Shown piece by piece: positions 42,666-52,235 of a DNA stretch of 64,000 nucleotides. Origin of the DNA: Sphingobium psychrophilum. GTDB taxonomy: Bacteria > Pseudomonadota > Alphaproteobacteria > Sphingomonadales > Sphingomonadaceae. The first letter of the stretch is position 1. Every line of letters begins with the position of its first letter. The stretch lies in NCBI RefSeq assembly GCF_012927105.1, contig NZ_JABBFV010000006.1, positions 124,001 to 188,000 on the forward strand, read 5' to 3'. The position numbers and the translations under genes were made by a program. The notes under the pieces were generated by a model, which saw only the letters and a program-made list of their open reading frames with translations, did not search any database and was not told where the DNA came from.

Positions 42666-45600
42666 ATGCACGTCATCTTTCGCGAGACGCATGGGCTGGA
42701 GGAAAGCGCCGTGCCGCAGGATCTGGGGCAATCGCCTTCGGACCTGGTGGTGCTGTCCTTTTCGGACAGCGACCTTGGCGCGTTCGCAGCCGCCTGGCGG
42801 CAGGCGCGGGATCGGGCGGATGCGCCCCTGCCGTCGCTGCGGCTCGCCAACCTGGCTGCGCTCACCCATCCACTGTCGGTCGACACCTATGTCGACCGCA
42901 CGCTTGTCCATGCCAAGGGGATATTGATCCGGCTGATCGGCGGCACCGCCTATTGGAGCTATGGCCTGCAACAGGTGGCCGCCCTGGCGCGGGCGCAGGG
43001 CATCGCGCTGGCGGTCCTGCCTGCTGACGGGCGGCCGGACACGCGGCTGGACGCGGCGTCCACGCTGCCCGAACCGCTGCTGCGCCAGTTGGCGCGCCGC
43101 TGCGACATGGGCGGGGTCGCCGCGGCGCGGGGCGCTCTGAGGATGCTCGCCCTGGCGGCGGGTCTGGACGATCCTTTCGGATCGGATGATGCGCCCACGC
43201 CGATGATGGGCGGCTGGCATCCCGACCTCGGCATCGTCGATCCCCACAGCGTCGCGCGGAACCCGGACCGGCCATTCATCCTCATCCTCTTCTACCGCTC
43301 CTATCTGACCGCGCATGATCTCGACCCCTTCACCATGCTGCATGCGGCGCTCGCACGGCAGGGTTTCGACGCGCTCTCGATCTTCGTCCCGTCCCTGAAA
43401 GCCCCCGAAGCCCGCGATCAGGTGGCGCAATGGGTGGCCGACTTGGGTCCGGCCGCCATCATCAACGCGACCGCCTTTTCCGCGCAGGGGGAGGGCGGGG
43501 ACACGCCCCTCGACGGCGCGGGGGTACCGGTCTTTCAGGTCGCGCTGGCGACGGCGCGGCGCGAGGACTGGCGGGCGGCGACGCGGGGCCTGTCCCCGGC
43601 CGATCTCGCCATGCATGTGGTGATGCCCGAAGTGGATGGACGGATATTCGCCGGCGTCGCCAGCTTCAAGGAATCGGGCGCGCGCGACGATGCGCTGGAA
43701 TTTGCCGATGTGGTCCATCGCGGTGATCCCGACCGGATCGACGCGATCGCTGCGCGGGTGGCGGCGTGGGTGGCGCTGGCGCGCAAGCCAGCTTCCGCGC
43801 GCCGCGTCGTGCTGCTGCTCTCCACCTATCCGGGTAAAGCCTATCAGATGGCCCATGCCGTGGGACTGGACGCGCTTGCGTCGGCCGAAGCGATCCTGAC
43901 CGAGCTTGCCGATACCGGCTATGACCTGGGCGATCGGCGCGTGCCGGTCGCCGCCCTGGATCGCGCCTGGCTGGACTGGCCGCTGGCGGATTATCGCCGG
44001 GCGCTGGCCAGTCTGCCGGATGCGCTGCGCGCCGATCTCGACCAGGCATGGGGCGCGCCGGAGGATGATCCGGCGGTGCAGGACGGCGCGTTTCGCTTCG
44101 CGGCGCTGGTGATGGGTCATGTCCTCGTCGCGCTTCAGCCCGAACGCGGCGCGCCTACCAATCGCGAATGCGATTATCACGACCTGTCGCGCTGCCCGCG
44201 CCATGCTTATGTCGCCTTCTATCTGTGGCTGCGCGACCGGGGGACAGATGCGCTGGTCCATATCGGCGCGCACGGCACGCTGGAATGGCTGCCGGGCAAG
44301 TCGGTCGCCCTGTCCGACGATTGCTGGCCCGAAGCCCTCATCGGTGCCACGCCCCTCATCTATCCCTTCATCGTCAATGATCCCGGCGAAGCGGCGCAGG
44401 CCAAGCGGCGCACCGCCGCCGTCACCATCGGCCATGTCCCGCCGCCGCTGATGCAAACGACCAGTGGCGCGGGCCTCCACCGGATTGAGGCGCTGCTCGA
44501 CGAATTTTCCAACGCCGACGGACTGGACCCGGCCCGTCGCGACCGGTTGCAGGCGACCATCGGCGAGGAAGCGCGGGCGCTGGGGCTGGGAGCCGAACTG
44601 GGCCTGGACGATGCGATGTCCCCCGCAGAAGCGATCACGCGGATCGATCGCTTCCTGTGCGACGTCAAGGAAAGCCAATTCGGCGACGGGCTGCATATCT
44701 TCGGCCGGGGCGATCATGGCGCGGGCGAGCGGGCGGGCCTGCTCGCCGCGCTCGACGGACGCCGCGTGCCGCCGGGGCCGGCCGGTTCGCCCTATCGCGG
44801 GCGCGCCGACGTGCTGCCCACCGGGCGCAACCTCTATGCGATCGACCCGCGCGCCGTGCCATCCCGCGCCGCCTATGCGCAGGGCGTTGGCCTGGCCGCA
44901 GAACTGGTGCGGCGGCACCTGCAGGACCATGGCGATTATCCGCGCGGCCTGGTGGTCGATCTGTGGGGATCGGCCACGATGCGCACGGCGGGGGAAGAAT
45001 TCGCCATGGCGCTGCACCTGCTGGGCGCAAAGCCGATCTGGGACATGGCGTCGGAACGGGTGACGGGCGTAGAAATCCTGGCGCTTGCGCTGCTCGACCG
45101 GCCGCGTATCGACGTCACCCTGCGCGTATCCGGCCTGTTCCGCGACGCTTTCCCCACCTTGCCCACGCTGTTCGGGCAAGCCGTGCGCGCGCTGTGCGGG
45201 CGCGACGAGCCGACCGACTGGAATCCCTTCGCGGGTCAAGACGCCGCCCCGCGCGTCTATGGCCCACAGCCGGGGCGCTATGGCGTCGGGCTGGGCGACC
45301 GGGGCGACATCTACACCGACGCAGCGCGCCGCGCGGCCGGCGAAGCGTGGCTGTCGGCATCGGACCATGCGCTGGACACGCCCGCCGCCGCGCCCGACCC
45401 GGACGGCCTGCGCTTGCGGGTCGCGGGGGCGGACGCCTTCGTCCATGTGCAGGATCTCCCCGAAACCGACCTGCTGCTCGCCGCCGACTATGCCGCACAT
45501 GAAGCCGGCTTCGCCGCTGCCAAGGCGCAGATGGGGGGCGTCGCGACGCTCTATCATCTCGACAATCGGGATCCCGCCCGCCCGACGGCGCGCACGCTGA

Positions 45601-45932
45601 CGGAAGAGATCGCCCGCGTCGTCCGCGCCAGGGCCGCGCATCCCGGCTGGGTGGCGGGGATGATGCGCCACGGCTTTCGCGGCGGCGCGGAACTGGCCGC
45701 GACGCTCGATCATCTCGGCGCTTTCGCGCATCTGTCGGGCGCCGTCCCCTCGCACCTGTTCGATCTCTATCATGACGCGACGCTGGGGCGGCCGGACGTG
45801 CGCGCCTTCCTCGAACAGGCCAATCCCGAAGCGCTGGCGGCGATGGAGGCACGGTTCGCCGCGTTGCACGCCGCCGGGTTGTGGACTACCCGGCGCAACT
45901 CGATCCTCGCCAGCCTGGCGGGCGACGCATGA
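42666..45932 (+). CDS. cobN: Cobaltochelatase large subunit CobN
   Basis: A 1088-residue magnesium-chelatase-H-like subunit that inserts cobalt into hydrogenobyrinic acid a,c-diamide with ATP-driven CobS and CobT. CobN features are ECDYHDLSRCPRHAYVAFYLWLRDRGTDALVHIGAHGTLEWLPGKSVALSDDCWPEA. Also present are VNDPGEAAQAKRRTAAVTIGHVPPPL and GDYPRGLVVDLWGSATMRTAGEEFAMALHLLGAKPIWD. Length is in the family range but short of the largest members. CobS and CobT chelatase subunits are not nearby. Confidence 0.95.
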   Translation: MHVIFRETHGLEESAVPQDLGQSPSDLVVLSFSDSDLGAFAAAWRQARDRADAPLPSLRLANLAALTHPLSVDTYVDRTLVHAKGILIRLIGGTAYWSYGLQQVAALARAQGIALAVLPADGRPDTRLDAASTLPEPLLRQLARRCDMGGVAAARGALRMLALAAGLDDPFGSDDAPTPMMGGWHPDLGIVDPHSVARNPDRPFILILFYRSYLTAHDLDPFTMLHAALARQGFDALSIFVPSLKAPEARDQVAQWVADLGPAAIINATAFSAQGEGGDTPLDGAGVPVFQVALATARREDWRAATRGLSPADLAMHVVMPEVDGRIFAGVASFKESGARDDALEFADVVHRGDPDRIDAIAARVAAWVALARKPASARRVVLLLSTYPGKAYQMAHAVGLDALASAEAILTELADTGYDLGDRRVPVAALDRAWLDWPLADYRRALASLPDALRADLDQAWGAPEDDPAVQDGAFRFAALVMGHVLVALQPERGAPTNRECDYHDLSRCPRHAYVAFYLWLRDRGTDALVHIGAHGTLEWLPGKSVALSDDCWPEALIGATPLIYPFIVNDPGEAAQAKRRTAAVTIGHVPPPLMQTTSGAGLHRIEALLDEFSNADGLDPARRDRLQATIGEEARALGLGAELGLDDAMSPAEAITRIDRFLCDVKESQFGDGLHIFGRGDHGAGERAGLLAALDGRRVPPGPAGSPYRGRADVLPTGRNLYAIDPRAVPSRAAYAQGVGLAAELVRRHLQDHGDYPRGLVVDLWGSATMRTAGEEFAMALHLLGAKPIWDMASERVTGVEILALALLDRPRIDVTLRVSGLFRDAFPTLPTLFGQAVRALCGRDEPTDWNPFAGQDAAPRVYGPQPGRYGVGLGDRGDIYTDAARRAAGEAWLSASDHALDTPAAAPDPDGLRLRVAGADAFVHVQDLPETDLLLAADYAAHEAGFAAAKAQMGGVATLYHLDNRDPARPTARTLTEEIARVVRARAAHPGWVAGMMRHGFRGGAELAATLDHLGAFAHLSGAVPSHLFDLYHDATLGRPDVRAFLEQANPEALAAMEARFAALHAAGLWTTRRNSILASLAGDA

Positions 45933-47050
45933 GCGACTTTATCCGCAAAGGCTGGTGCCCTGACGCCTGGCGTCCGATGATGGCGGGGGACGGGCTGCTC
46001 GTGCGGGTGAAGCCGCGGCTCGGCCGCCTGACGCGGGATCAAGCGGCTGGCTTGGCCAATGCCGCGGCGACCCATGGCAACGGCCTGATCGACATGACGC
46101 GCCGCGCCAACCTCCAACTGCGCGGCGTGTCGGAAAGCGGTTGGCGGGTGCTGCTGGACCGCTTGCTGGCAATGGACCTGGTGGATGCCGGTGCCGACCA
46201 CGAAAAGCGGCGCAACATCCTTGTGTCGCCGACCTGGCGGCTGGGCGACGACAGCCACCGCATTGCAGACGATCTGCTGGCGCGGCTGGATGACCTGCCC
46301 GCGGCGCTGCCGGGCAAGGTCGGCTTCGTCATCGACGCTGGCGCTGCCCCGCTGCTCCATGACCAGCCCGGCGATTTCCGCATCGAACGCAGCGACGCAG
46401 GCGACCTGATGCTGCGCGCCGATGGCCGATCCACCGGCTGCGCCGTGGCGCTCGGCGGGGAAGCCGACGCCCTCATCGCGCTGGCCCATTGGTTCGTTGC
46501 CAGCGGCGGCGCAGCGGCCGGGCGCATGGCCCGGCACGATGCGCCGCTGCCAGGCTGGGCGGAAGGAGCCTTGCACGCCGCCGCCGCGATCCTCCCTTGG
46601 GGGAGGGGGACGAGCTATGGCCTGCCCTTCGGCCGCATCGACGCGGCGTTGTTGGCCCGGCTGGCGAAGGCATTGCCGCAGTGCAGCGGCCTCCGCACCA
46701 CGCCCTGGCGTATCCTGCTGCTTGAAGCGCCCGTGGCTATGCAGGATGACGGCCTGCTCACAGACCCGGCCGATCCGCTGCTCCGCGTCGACGCCTGTCC
46801 GGGCCAGCCGGCCTGCGCGCAGGCGAGCGTCGAAACGCGCGACCTCGCCCGCCGCCTTGCCCCGCATATGGCGGGCCGGCTGCATGTGTCGGGCTGCGCC
46901 AAGAGCTGCGCCAGCGCCGCCCCCGCCGCCGTAACCCTGACCGGCCGCCATGGCCGCTACGACCTTGCCCTCGACGCGCGCGCCGGATCGCCGCCCCTTC
47001 GCGCCGCGCTCGACCGGGCCGCTGTCCTCTCCCATTTCGGAGCCGCCTGA
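45929..47050 (+). CDS. cobG: Precorrin-3B synthase CobG
   Basis: A 373-residue oxygen-using sulfite/nitrite-reductase-like enzyme that converts precorrin-3A to 3B, a marker of aerobic B12 synthesis. The N-terminal FIRKGWCPDAWRPMMAGDGLLVRVKPRLGRLT and the [4Fe-4S]/siroheme-type cysteines in DACPGQPACAQ and GCAKSCAS are seen. It starts within the cobN stop (ATGA) and its TGA overlaps the cobH start (TGATG). Confidence 0.93.
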   Translation: MSDFIRKGWCPDAWRPMMAGDGLLVRVKPRLGRLTRDQAAGLANAAATHGNGLIDMTRRANLQLRGVSESGWRVLLDRLLAMDLVDAGADHEKRRNILVSPTWRLGDDSHRIADDLLARLDDLPAALPGKVGFVIDAGAAPLLHDQPGDFRIERSDAGDLMLRADGRSTGCAVALGGEADALIALAHWFVASGGAAAGRMARHDAPLPGWAEGALHAAAAILPWGRGTSYGLPFGRIDAALLARLAKALPQCSGLRTTPWRILLLEAPVAMQDDGLLTDPADPLLRVDACPGQPACAQASVETRDLARRLAPHMAGRLHVSGCAKSCASAAPAAVTLTGRHGRYDLALDARAGSPPLRAALDRAAVLSHFGAA

Positions 47051-47679
47051 TGCCCCACGCCTATGAACGGGATGGCGCCGCCATCTATCGCCAATCCTTT
47101 GCGACGATCCGGGCCGAAGCCGACCTTGCCCGCTTTACGGCGGAAGAGGAGCCGGTGGCGGTGCGGATGATCCATGCCGCCGGTCTGGTCGATCTGGCGG
47201 CGCATATCCGTTTTACGCGCGATTTCGCGCACGCTGCCCGGACCGCGCTGGCGGCCGGCGCGCCCATATTATGCGACGCCCGCATGGTGTCGGAAGGGAT
47301 CACCCGCGCCCGCCTGCCCGCGGCCAACCCGATCCTCTGCACGCTGCACGCCCCCCAAGTGCCCGCCATGGCGCAGGCGGCCGGCAACACCCGCTCCGCC
47401 GCCGCGCTGGAACTCTGGCGTCCTTATCTGGCGGGGGCGGTGGTCGCGATCGGCAATGCGCCGACCGCCCTGTTCCATCTGCTCGACATGCTGGAAGACC
47501 CCGCTTGTCCGCGTCCGGCGGCAATCGTCGGTTGCCCGGTGGGGTTTGTCGGCGCAGTCGAGTCCAAGGCCGCGCTCTGGGCTGCGCCGCCCGCGCCCTG
47601 TTGCATCGTCGAAGGGCGCCTGGGCGGCAGCGCGATCACCGTCGCGGCGATCAATGCGCTGGCGAGCCGCGCGGAATGA
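47050..47679 (+). CDS. cobH: Precorrin-8X methylmutase CobH
   Basis: A 209-residue enzyme that moves the C11 methyl to C12, producing hydrogenobyrinic acid. The catalytic His42 is in VRMIHAAG; DARMVSEGITRARLPAANPILC and AIGNAPTALFHLLDML, with IVGCPVGFVGAVESKAALW, are the family motifs. It overlaps cobG at TGATG and cobI at ATGA. Confidence 0.95.
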   Translation: MPHAYERDGAAIYRQSFATIRAEADLARFTAEEEPVAVRMIHAAGLVDLAAHIRFTRDFAHAARTALAAGAPILCDARMVSEGITRARLPAANPILCTLHAPQVPAMAQAAGNTRSAAALELWRPYLAGAVVAIGNAPTALFHLLDMLEDPACPRPAAIVGCPVGFVGAVESKAALWAAPPAPCCIVEGRLGGSAITVAAINALASRAE

Positions 47680-48401
47680 CGCTCGGAACGATCCATGGCG
47701 TCGGCCTCGGCCCCGGCGCGCCCGACCTGCTGAGCGTCCGCGCCGACCGGCTGGTGCGCGGCGCGCGCCATGTCGCCTATTTCCGCAAGGCCGGGCGACC
47801 GGGCCAGGCGCGGCGGATCGCAGACGGGATGCTGCGTCCCGACGCGATCGAAATCGCGATGGAATATCCCGTGACGACCGAAATCCCGCTGTCCGACCCG
47901 CGCTACAATAGCTGCCTGTCCGCCTTCTACGCCGACTGCACCGCCCGCCTGACCACGCTGGCGCACCGGGGCGAAGATGTCGTCGTGCTGTGCGAGGGCG
48001 ACCCGTTTTTCTACGGCTCCTTCATGCATCTCCATAGTCGGCTAACAGGGATCGTGCCGGTCGCAGTGGTGCCGGGGATCACTGGCATGGCAGGCGCGTG
48101 GAACGCCACCGGCGCGCCGATCACATGGGGCGACGACGTGCTGACCGTCGCCATGGCCACGCTGCCGGAGGATGAGTTGGTGCGGCGCATCCGCGATACC
48201 GACGCGCTGGTGGTGATGAAGATCGGGCGCAACCTGCCCAAGCTGCGCCGCGCGGTCGCCGCTGCCGGGCGCGAAGACGCGGCCTGGCTGGTCGAACATG
48301 CCGCCATGCCCGGCGAGCGCGTCACTCGCCTGGCGGATGCAGACAGCGTCACCCCCTATTTCTCCATCCTGCTGATCCACGGCCAAGGGCGTCGGCCATG
48401 A
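47676..48401 (+). CDS. cobI: Precorrin-2 C20-methyltransferase CobI
   Basis: A 241-residue SAM-dependent tetrapyrrole methylase. [16 protein letters not shown] is the SAM-binding loop near residue 7, LCEGDPFFYGSFMHL lies at the active site, and VVPGITGMAGAWNATGAPI follows. It methylates precorrin-2 to precorrin-3A. Overlaps cobH and cobJ by four bases each. Confidence 0.94.
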   Translation: MTLGTIHGVGLGPGAPDLLSVRADRLVRGARHVAYFRKAGRPGQARRIADGMLRPDAIEIAMEYPVTTEIPLSDPRYNSCLSAFYADCTARLTTLAHRGEDVVVLCEGDPFFYGSFMHLHSRLTGIVPVAVVPGITGMAGAWNATGAPITWGDDVLTVAMATLPEDELVRRIRDTDALVVMKIGRNLPKLRRAVAAAGREDAAWLVEHAAMPGERVTRLADADSVTPYFSILLIHGQGRRP

Positions 48402-49159
48402 ACGGCTGGCTCGCCATCGCCGGGCTGGGGCCGGGGGACGACCGGCTTGTCACCCCTGAAGTGACCGCCATCATCGCGCAGGCGACCGATATCGTCGGTT
48501 ATATCCCCTATGTCGCCCGCATCGCCCCGCGCGCCGGGCTGACACTGCATCCGTCCGACAACCGCGTCGAGCTGGATCGCGCCGCCCACGCGCTCACCCT
48601 TGCGGCGCAGGGGCGGCGGGTTGTCGTCGCCTCGTCCGGCGATCCGGGCGTCTTCGCCATGGCGTCGGCGCTGTTCGAGGCGCTGGAGGCGGGGCCGGCC
48701 CACTGGCGCGATCTCGACATCCGCGTGCTGCCGGGGATCACCGCGATGCTCGCCGCCAGCGCCCGCGCCGGCGCGCCGCTCGGCCATGATTTCTGCGCCA
48801 TCAACCTCTCCGACAATCTCAAACCTTGGTCGCTGATCGAAAAGCGGCTGCGACTGGCGGTAGAGGCGGACTTCGCCATGGCCTTCTACAATCCCCGCTC
48901 GAAGGCGCGACCCGACGGCTTCGCCCGCGCGCTCGACCTGTTGCGCTCGCTATGCGGCGACGATCGCCCGATCCTCTTCGCCCGCGCCGTATCCACCCCG
49001 CAGGAACTGTTACAGATCGTGCCGCTGGGCGCTGCGCGCGCGGACATGGCCGACATGCGGACTGTCGTAATCCTGGGATCGAGCCGAACCCGGCTGATCG
49101 CGCGATCGCGCGGGCCGATCCTCTATACGCCGCGCTCGGCGCTGGACGGCCCGGCATGA
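48398..49159 (+). CDS. cobJ: Precorrin-3B C17-methyltransferase CobJ
   Basis: A 253-residue SAM-dependent methylase that makes precorrin-4 with ring contraction. AGLGPGDDRLVTPEV is the SAM loop, VVASSGDPGVFAMASALFE and VLPGITAMLAASARAGAPLGHDF, with NPRSKARPDGFARALDLLR, are typical. It starts in the cobI stop. Its 3' end overlaps the 3' end of cobK on the other strand by 37 bases. Confidence 0.94.
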   Translation: MNGWLAIAGLGPGDDRLVTPEVTAIIAQATDIVGYIPYVARIAPRAGLTLHPSDNRVELDRAAHALTLAAQGRRVVVASSGDPGVFAMASALFEALEAGPAHWRDLDIRVLPGITAMLAASARAGAPLGHDFCAINLSDNLKPWSLIEKRLRLAVEADFAMAFYNPRSKARPDGFARALDLLRSLCGDDRPILFARAVSTPQELLQIVPLGAARADMADMRTVVILGSSRTRLIARSRGPILYTPRSALDGPA

Positions 49160-49884
49160 TCCAGCCAGCGCAGCACCTCTTCAGGTACATGCAGTTCGGT
49201 CCGCGCGGGCATTGCCGGCCGGCCGATCATCACCACCGGCACGCCCAGCTGGCGCGCGGCGATGATCTTCGCCTCCGCCCCCGTGCCGCCCGCATTCTTG
49301 CTCACCGCCATGTCGATGCCATGCATTCGCATCAGGCGAAGGTCGTCCTCGACCGAAAAAGGCCCGCGATCGATGACCAGGCTGTGATGCGGCAGGGCGG
49401 GCGGCGTGGCCGGGGCATCGACGAAGCGCAGCAGATACTGATGCTGCGGCTGGGCCGCGAAGGCCTCGACATGGATCCGCCCCAGCGCGAGCATGACGCG
49501 GCGCGGCGGCCCGGCCAGCGCCGCCACCGCGCCCGTCATGTCGGCGACATGCGTCCATCTGTCCCCCGGCTGCGCCCGCCATGCCGGGCGCGTCAGGGCG
49601 ACATGCGCCACGCCGGCGCGACGGGCGGCTTCGACCGCATGGGCGCTCATGGTCGCGGCGAATGGATGGGTCGCATCGACCAGATGGGTGATGCGCTCAG
49701 CGCGCAGATAAGCGACCAGCCCCTCGACCCCTCCAAATCCGCCGATGCGCACCGCGATCGGCTGCGCCAGCGGCGTGTCCGTCCGGCCCGCATAGCTCAG
49801 CGTCGCCGCAACGCCCCGTTGCGCCAGCAGCCGGGCCAGCGCGCTGGCCTGCGATGTGCCGCCCAGCAGCAGGATGTTCGGCAT
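49123..49884 (-). CDS. cobK: Precorrin-6A reductase CobK
   Basis: A 253-residue NADPH-dependent reductase converting precorrin-6A to precorrin-6B. It has ILLLGGTSQASALARLLAQRG as the N-terminal nucleotide fold, HLVDATHPFAATMSAHAVEA and SLVIDRGPFSVEDDLRLMRMHGIDMAVSKNAGG. It is reversed within the operon, overlapping cobJ by 37 bases at its 3' end. Its ATG (49882-49884) overlaps the cobL ATG (49883-49885) in a CATG, so the two divergent genes share their start. Confidence 0.93.
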   Translation of the reverse strand: MPNILLLGGTSQASALARLLAQRGVAATLSYAGRTDTPLAQPIAVRIGGFGGVEGLVAYLRAERITHLVDATHPFAATMSAHAVEAARRAGVAHVALTRPAWRAQPGDRWTHVADMTGAVAALAGPPRRVMLALGRIHVEAFAAQPQHQYLLRFVDAPATPPALPHHSLVIDRGPFSVEDDLRLMRMHGIDMAVSKNAGGTGAEAKIIAARQLGVPVVMIGRPAMPARTELHVPEEVLRWLDHAGPSSAERGV

Positions 49885-51091
49885 GGCTGATCCCGTGTCC
49901 CAGGCCTGGTTGACGATCATCGGCGTCGGCGAAGACGGGCGCTGTGGCCTGTCCGCCGACAGCCGCGCGGCGCTTGCGCGGGCGGAACTGGTCATGGGCT
50001 CGGCCCGCCACCTGTCGCTGCTCGCCCCGCTTAATGGCCCCGCGATCGAATGGCCAGTGCCCTTCGCCGACGGGATCGACCAGCTGCTGGCGCAGCGCGG
50101 ACGGCGGGTGGTGATGCTGGCGTCGGGCGACCCCTTCTGGTTCGGCGCGGGGGCGGCCGTCACGCGCCATCTCTCGCCGGATGAATGGGTAGCGCATCCC
50201 GCGCCATCGACTTTCACCCTGGCGGCGGCGCGCCTCGGCTGGTCGTTGCAGGACACCGCCTGTCTCGGCCTCCACGCCGCGCCGCTGGAGCGATTGCGGC
50301 CGCATCTGGCGCGCGGCCGCCGCGTGCTGGCGCTGCTGCGCGACGGGCAGGCGGCAGGCGCGCTGGCGCATTATCTGACCCAAAGCGGCTTCGGCCCCTC
50401 GACCCTGCACATCATGGAAGCGATCGGCGGCCCGCGGGAACGGCTGCGTAGCGTGACGGCCGCCGCCTTCGCCCTCACCGACGTCGCCCATCCCGTCGCG
50501 GTCGGCATCGCCGTCTCGGGCGACGGCTTCGTCCTGCCGTCCGTCGGCGGTTTGCCCGACGACCTGTTCGACCATGACGGCCAGATCACCAAGGCGCCGA
50601 TCCGCGCCCTGACCCTGTCCGCGCTCGCGCCGCGGCCGGGCGAACTGTTGTGGGACATTGGCGCAGGATCGGGATCGATCGGGATCGAATGGCTGCTCGC
50701 CCACCCGGCCAACTGCGCATGCGCGATCGAGGCCGATCCGGTGCGGGCTGCGCGCGCGCGCGCCAATGCCGCCGCCCTCGGTGTTGATCGGCTGAACGTG
50801 CTGACCGGATCAGCGCCCGACACCTTGCCGACCGGTCCCTTGCCGGACACAGTATTCATCGGCGGTGGCCTGTCCGACGAACTGCTGCGCCAACTGGTGA
50901 TGCGCCTGCCCGCAGGCACGCGGCTGGTCGCCAATGCGGTCACGCTGGAATCCGAAGCCCTGCTGGCGCGCTGGCATGGCGATCGGGGCGGCAATCTGCT
51001 GCGCATCGAACTGGCCGACTGCGCCCCGCTCGGCGACCGGCGCGGCTGGCGGCCCCGATTCCCGGTGGTGCAGTGGAGCGTGCGGCTATGA
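49883..51091 (+). CDS. cobL: Precorrin-6B methyltransferase/decarboxylase CobL
   Basis: A 402-residue bifunctional enzyme (CbiE-CbiT fusion): the N-terminal tetrapyrrole methylase (LTIIGVGEDG, LASGDPFWFGAG, HPAPSTFTLAAARLGW) and the C-terminal class I methyltransferase (LLWDIGAGSGSIGIEWL) methylate C5 and C15 and decarboxylate. AGGA eight bases before the ATG at 49883 fixes the start, back-to-back with cobK. Its stop overlaps cobE. Confidence 0.93.
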   Translation: MADPVSQAWLTIIGVGEDGRCGLSADSRAALARAELVMGSARHLSLLAPLNGPAIEWPVPFADGIDQLLAQRGRRVVMLASGDPFWFGAGAAVTRHLSPDEWVAHPAPSTFTLAAARLGWSLQDTACLGLHAAPLERLRPHLARGRRVLALLRDGQAAGALAHYLTQSGFGPSTLHIMEAIGGPRERLRSVTAAAFALTDVAHPVAVGIAVSGDGFVLPSVGGLPDDLFDHDGQITKAPIRALTLSALAPRPGELLWDIGAGSGSIGIEWLLAHPANCACAIEADPVRAARARANAAALGVDRLNVLTGSAPDTLPTGPLPDTVFIGGGLSDELLRQLVMRLPAGTRLVANAVTLESEALLARWHGDRGGNLLRIELADCAPLGDRRGWRPRFPVVQWSVRL

Positions 51092-51453
51092 TCGTCGCCG
51101 GCTTCGGATGTCGCACCGGCGCATCGCTGGATACGCTGCGCATCGCCTTCGACTTCGCCCGGCGCGGCCTGCCGCCCGTCACACATCTCGCTACACTCGA
51201 CGATAAGGTCGAGGCGCTCGCACCGCTAGCCGCCGCACTGGGATTGCCGCTGCTGGGCCTATCCCCGGACGCGCTTGCCGCGGTAACGACACCCACCCGC
51301 TCCCCCGCCAGCCTGAAGGCGCGCGGCGTCGGCAGCGTGGCGGAGGCATGCGCGCTCGCGGCAGCCGGAGCGCGCGCCCGCCTGCTCCGCACTCGCCACA
51401 TTTCCCCCGATCGCATGGCCACCTGCGCCATCGCCCAAGGACTAATCCCATGA
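51088..51453 (+). CDS. cobE: CobE-family protein
   Basis: A 121-residue protein with [21 protein letters not shown] and [33 protein letters not shown], then [36 protein letters not shown]. CobE resembles the C-terminal domain of CbiG. Its precise role is not established, perhaps helping handle intermediates around C11 methylation. It starts in the cobL stop (ATGA) and ends in the cobM start. Confidence 0.88.
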   Translation: MIVAGFGCRTGASLDTLRIAFDFARRGLPPVTHLATLDDKVEALAPLAAALGLPLLGLSPDALAAVTTPTRSPASLKARGVGSVAEACALAAAGARARLLRTRHISPDRMATCAIAQGLIP

Positions 51454-52235
51454 CCGTGCATTTCATCGGCGCCGGCCCCGGCGCGCCCGACCTTCTGACC
51501 CTGCGCGGGCGCGATCTCATCGCCGCCAGCCCGGTCTGCCTCTATGCCGGTTCCCTGATCCCGCCCGAACTGCTGGGCCACTGCCCGCCCGGCGCGCGGA
51601 TCGTCAACACAGCGCCCCTGGACCTGGACGCCATCATGGCCGACATCGCCGCCGCCCATGCCCTCGGCCAGGATGTTGCGCGGCTCCATTCGGGCGATCT
51701 GTCCATCTGGTCGGCGATGGGCGAGCAACTGCGTCGGCTGCGGGCGATGGGCATCCCCTTCACCATCACGCCTGGCGTCCCCGCCTTCGCCGCCGCCGCC
51801 GCCGCGCTGGAGGCTGAACTCACGTTGCCACAACTTTCTCAGTCGTTGATCCTCACCCGCACGCCCGGCCGCGCCAGCGCCATGCCGACGACCGAAAGCC
51901 TGGCGAATTTCGCCGTTACTCGGGCGACGCTCGCCATTCACCTGTCGATCCACAATCTCGCGCGGGTGGTGGCCGACCTGACGCCCGCTTATGGCGCGGA
52001 TTGCCCCGTCGCGGTGGTGTGGCGCGCCAGCTGGCCCGACCAGCGCATCGTCCGGGCCACGCTCGCGACGATCGAAGCGGCGGTGGCGGGCGGCATGGAA
52101 CGCACCGCCCTGATCCTGGTCGGCCGTGTGCTCGAAGCCCAGCATTTCGCGGAGAGTAGCCTCTACGCGCACGGCTATGATCGGCGTTTCCGCCCACAGA
52201 GCGCCATGTCCCGCTTCGTGGAGCCGAGCGCATGA
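51450..52235 (+). CDS. cobM: Precorrin-4 C11-methyltransferase CobM
   Basis: A 261-residue SAM-dependent methylase. [20 protein letters not shown] is the SAM-binding start, [12 protein letters not shown] and [18 protein letters not shown] are substrate/SAM regions, and [21 protein letters not shown] follows. It makes precorrin-5. Four-base overlaps join it to cobE and cobB. Confidence 0.94.
   Translation: MTVHFIGAGPGAPDLLTLRGRDLIAASPVCLYAGSLIPPELLGHCPPGARIVNTAPLDLDAIMADIAAAHALGQDVARLHSGDLSIWSAMGEQLRRLRAMGIPFTITPGVPAFAAAAAALEAELTLPQLSQSLILTRTPGRASAMPTTESLANFAVTRATLAIHLSIHNLARVVADLTPAYGADCPVAVVWRASWPDQRIVRATLATIEAAVAGGMERTALILVGRVLEAQHFAESSLYAHGYDRRFRPQSAMSRFVEPSA

Noticed and set aside
42039..45869. 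A 1276-codon open frame antisense to cobW and cobN
   Set aside because: It is the mirror of strong GC3 bias in a real gene; its protein is Arg/Gly/His-rich without domains, while the sense strand encodes clear CobW and CobN.
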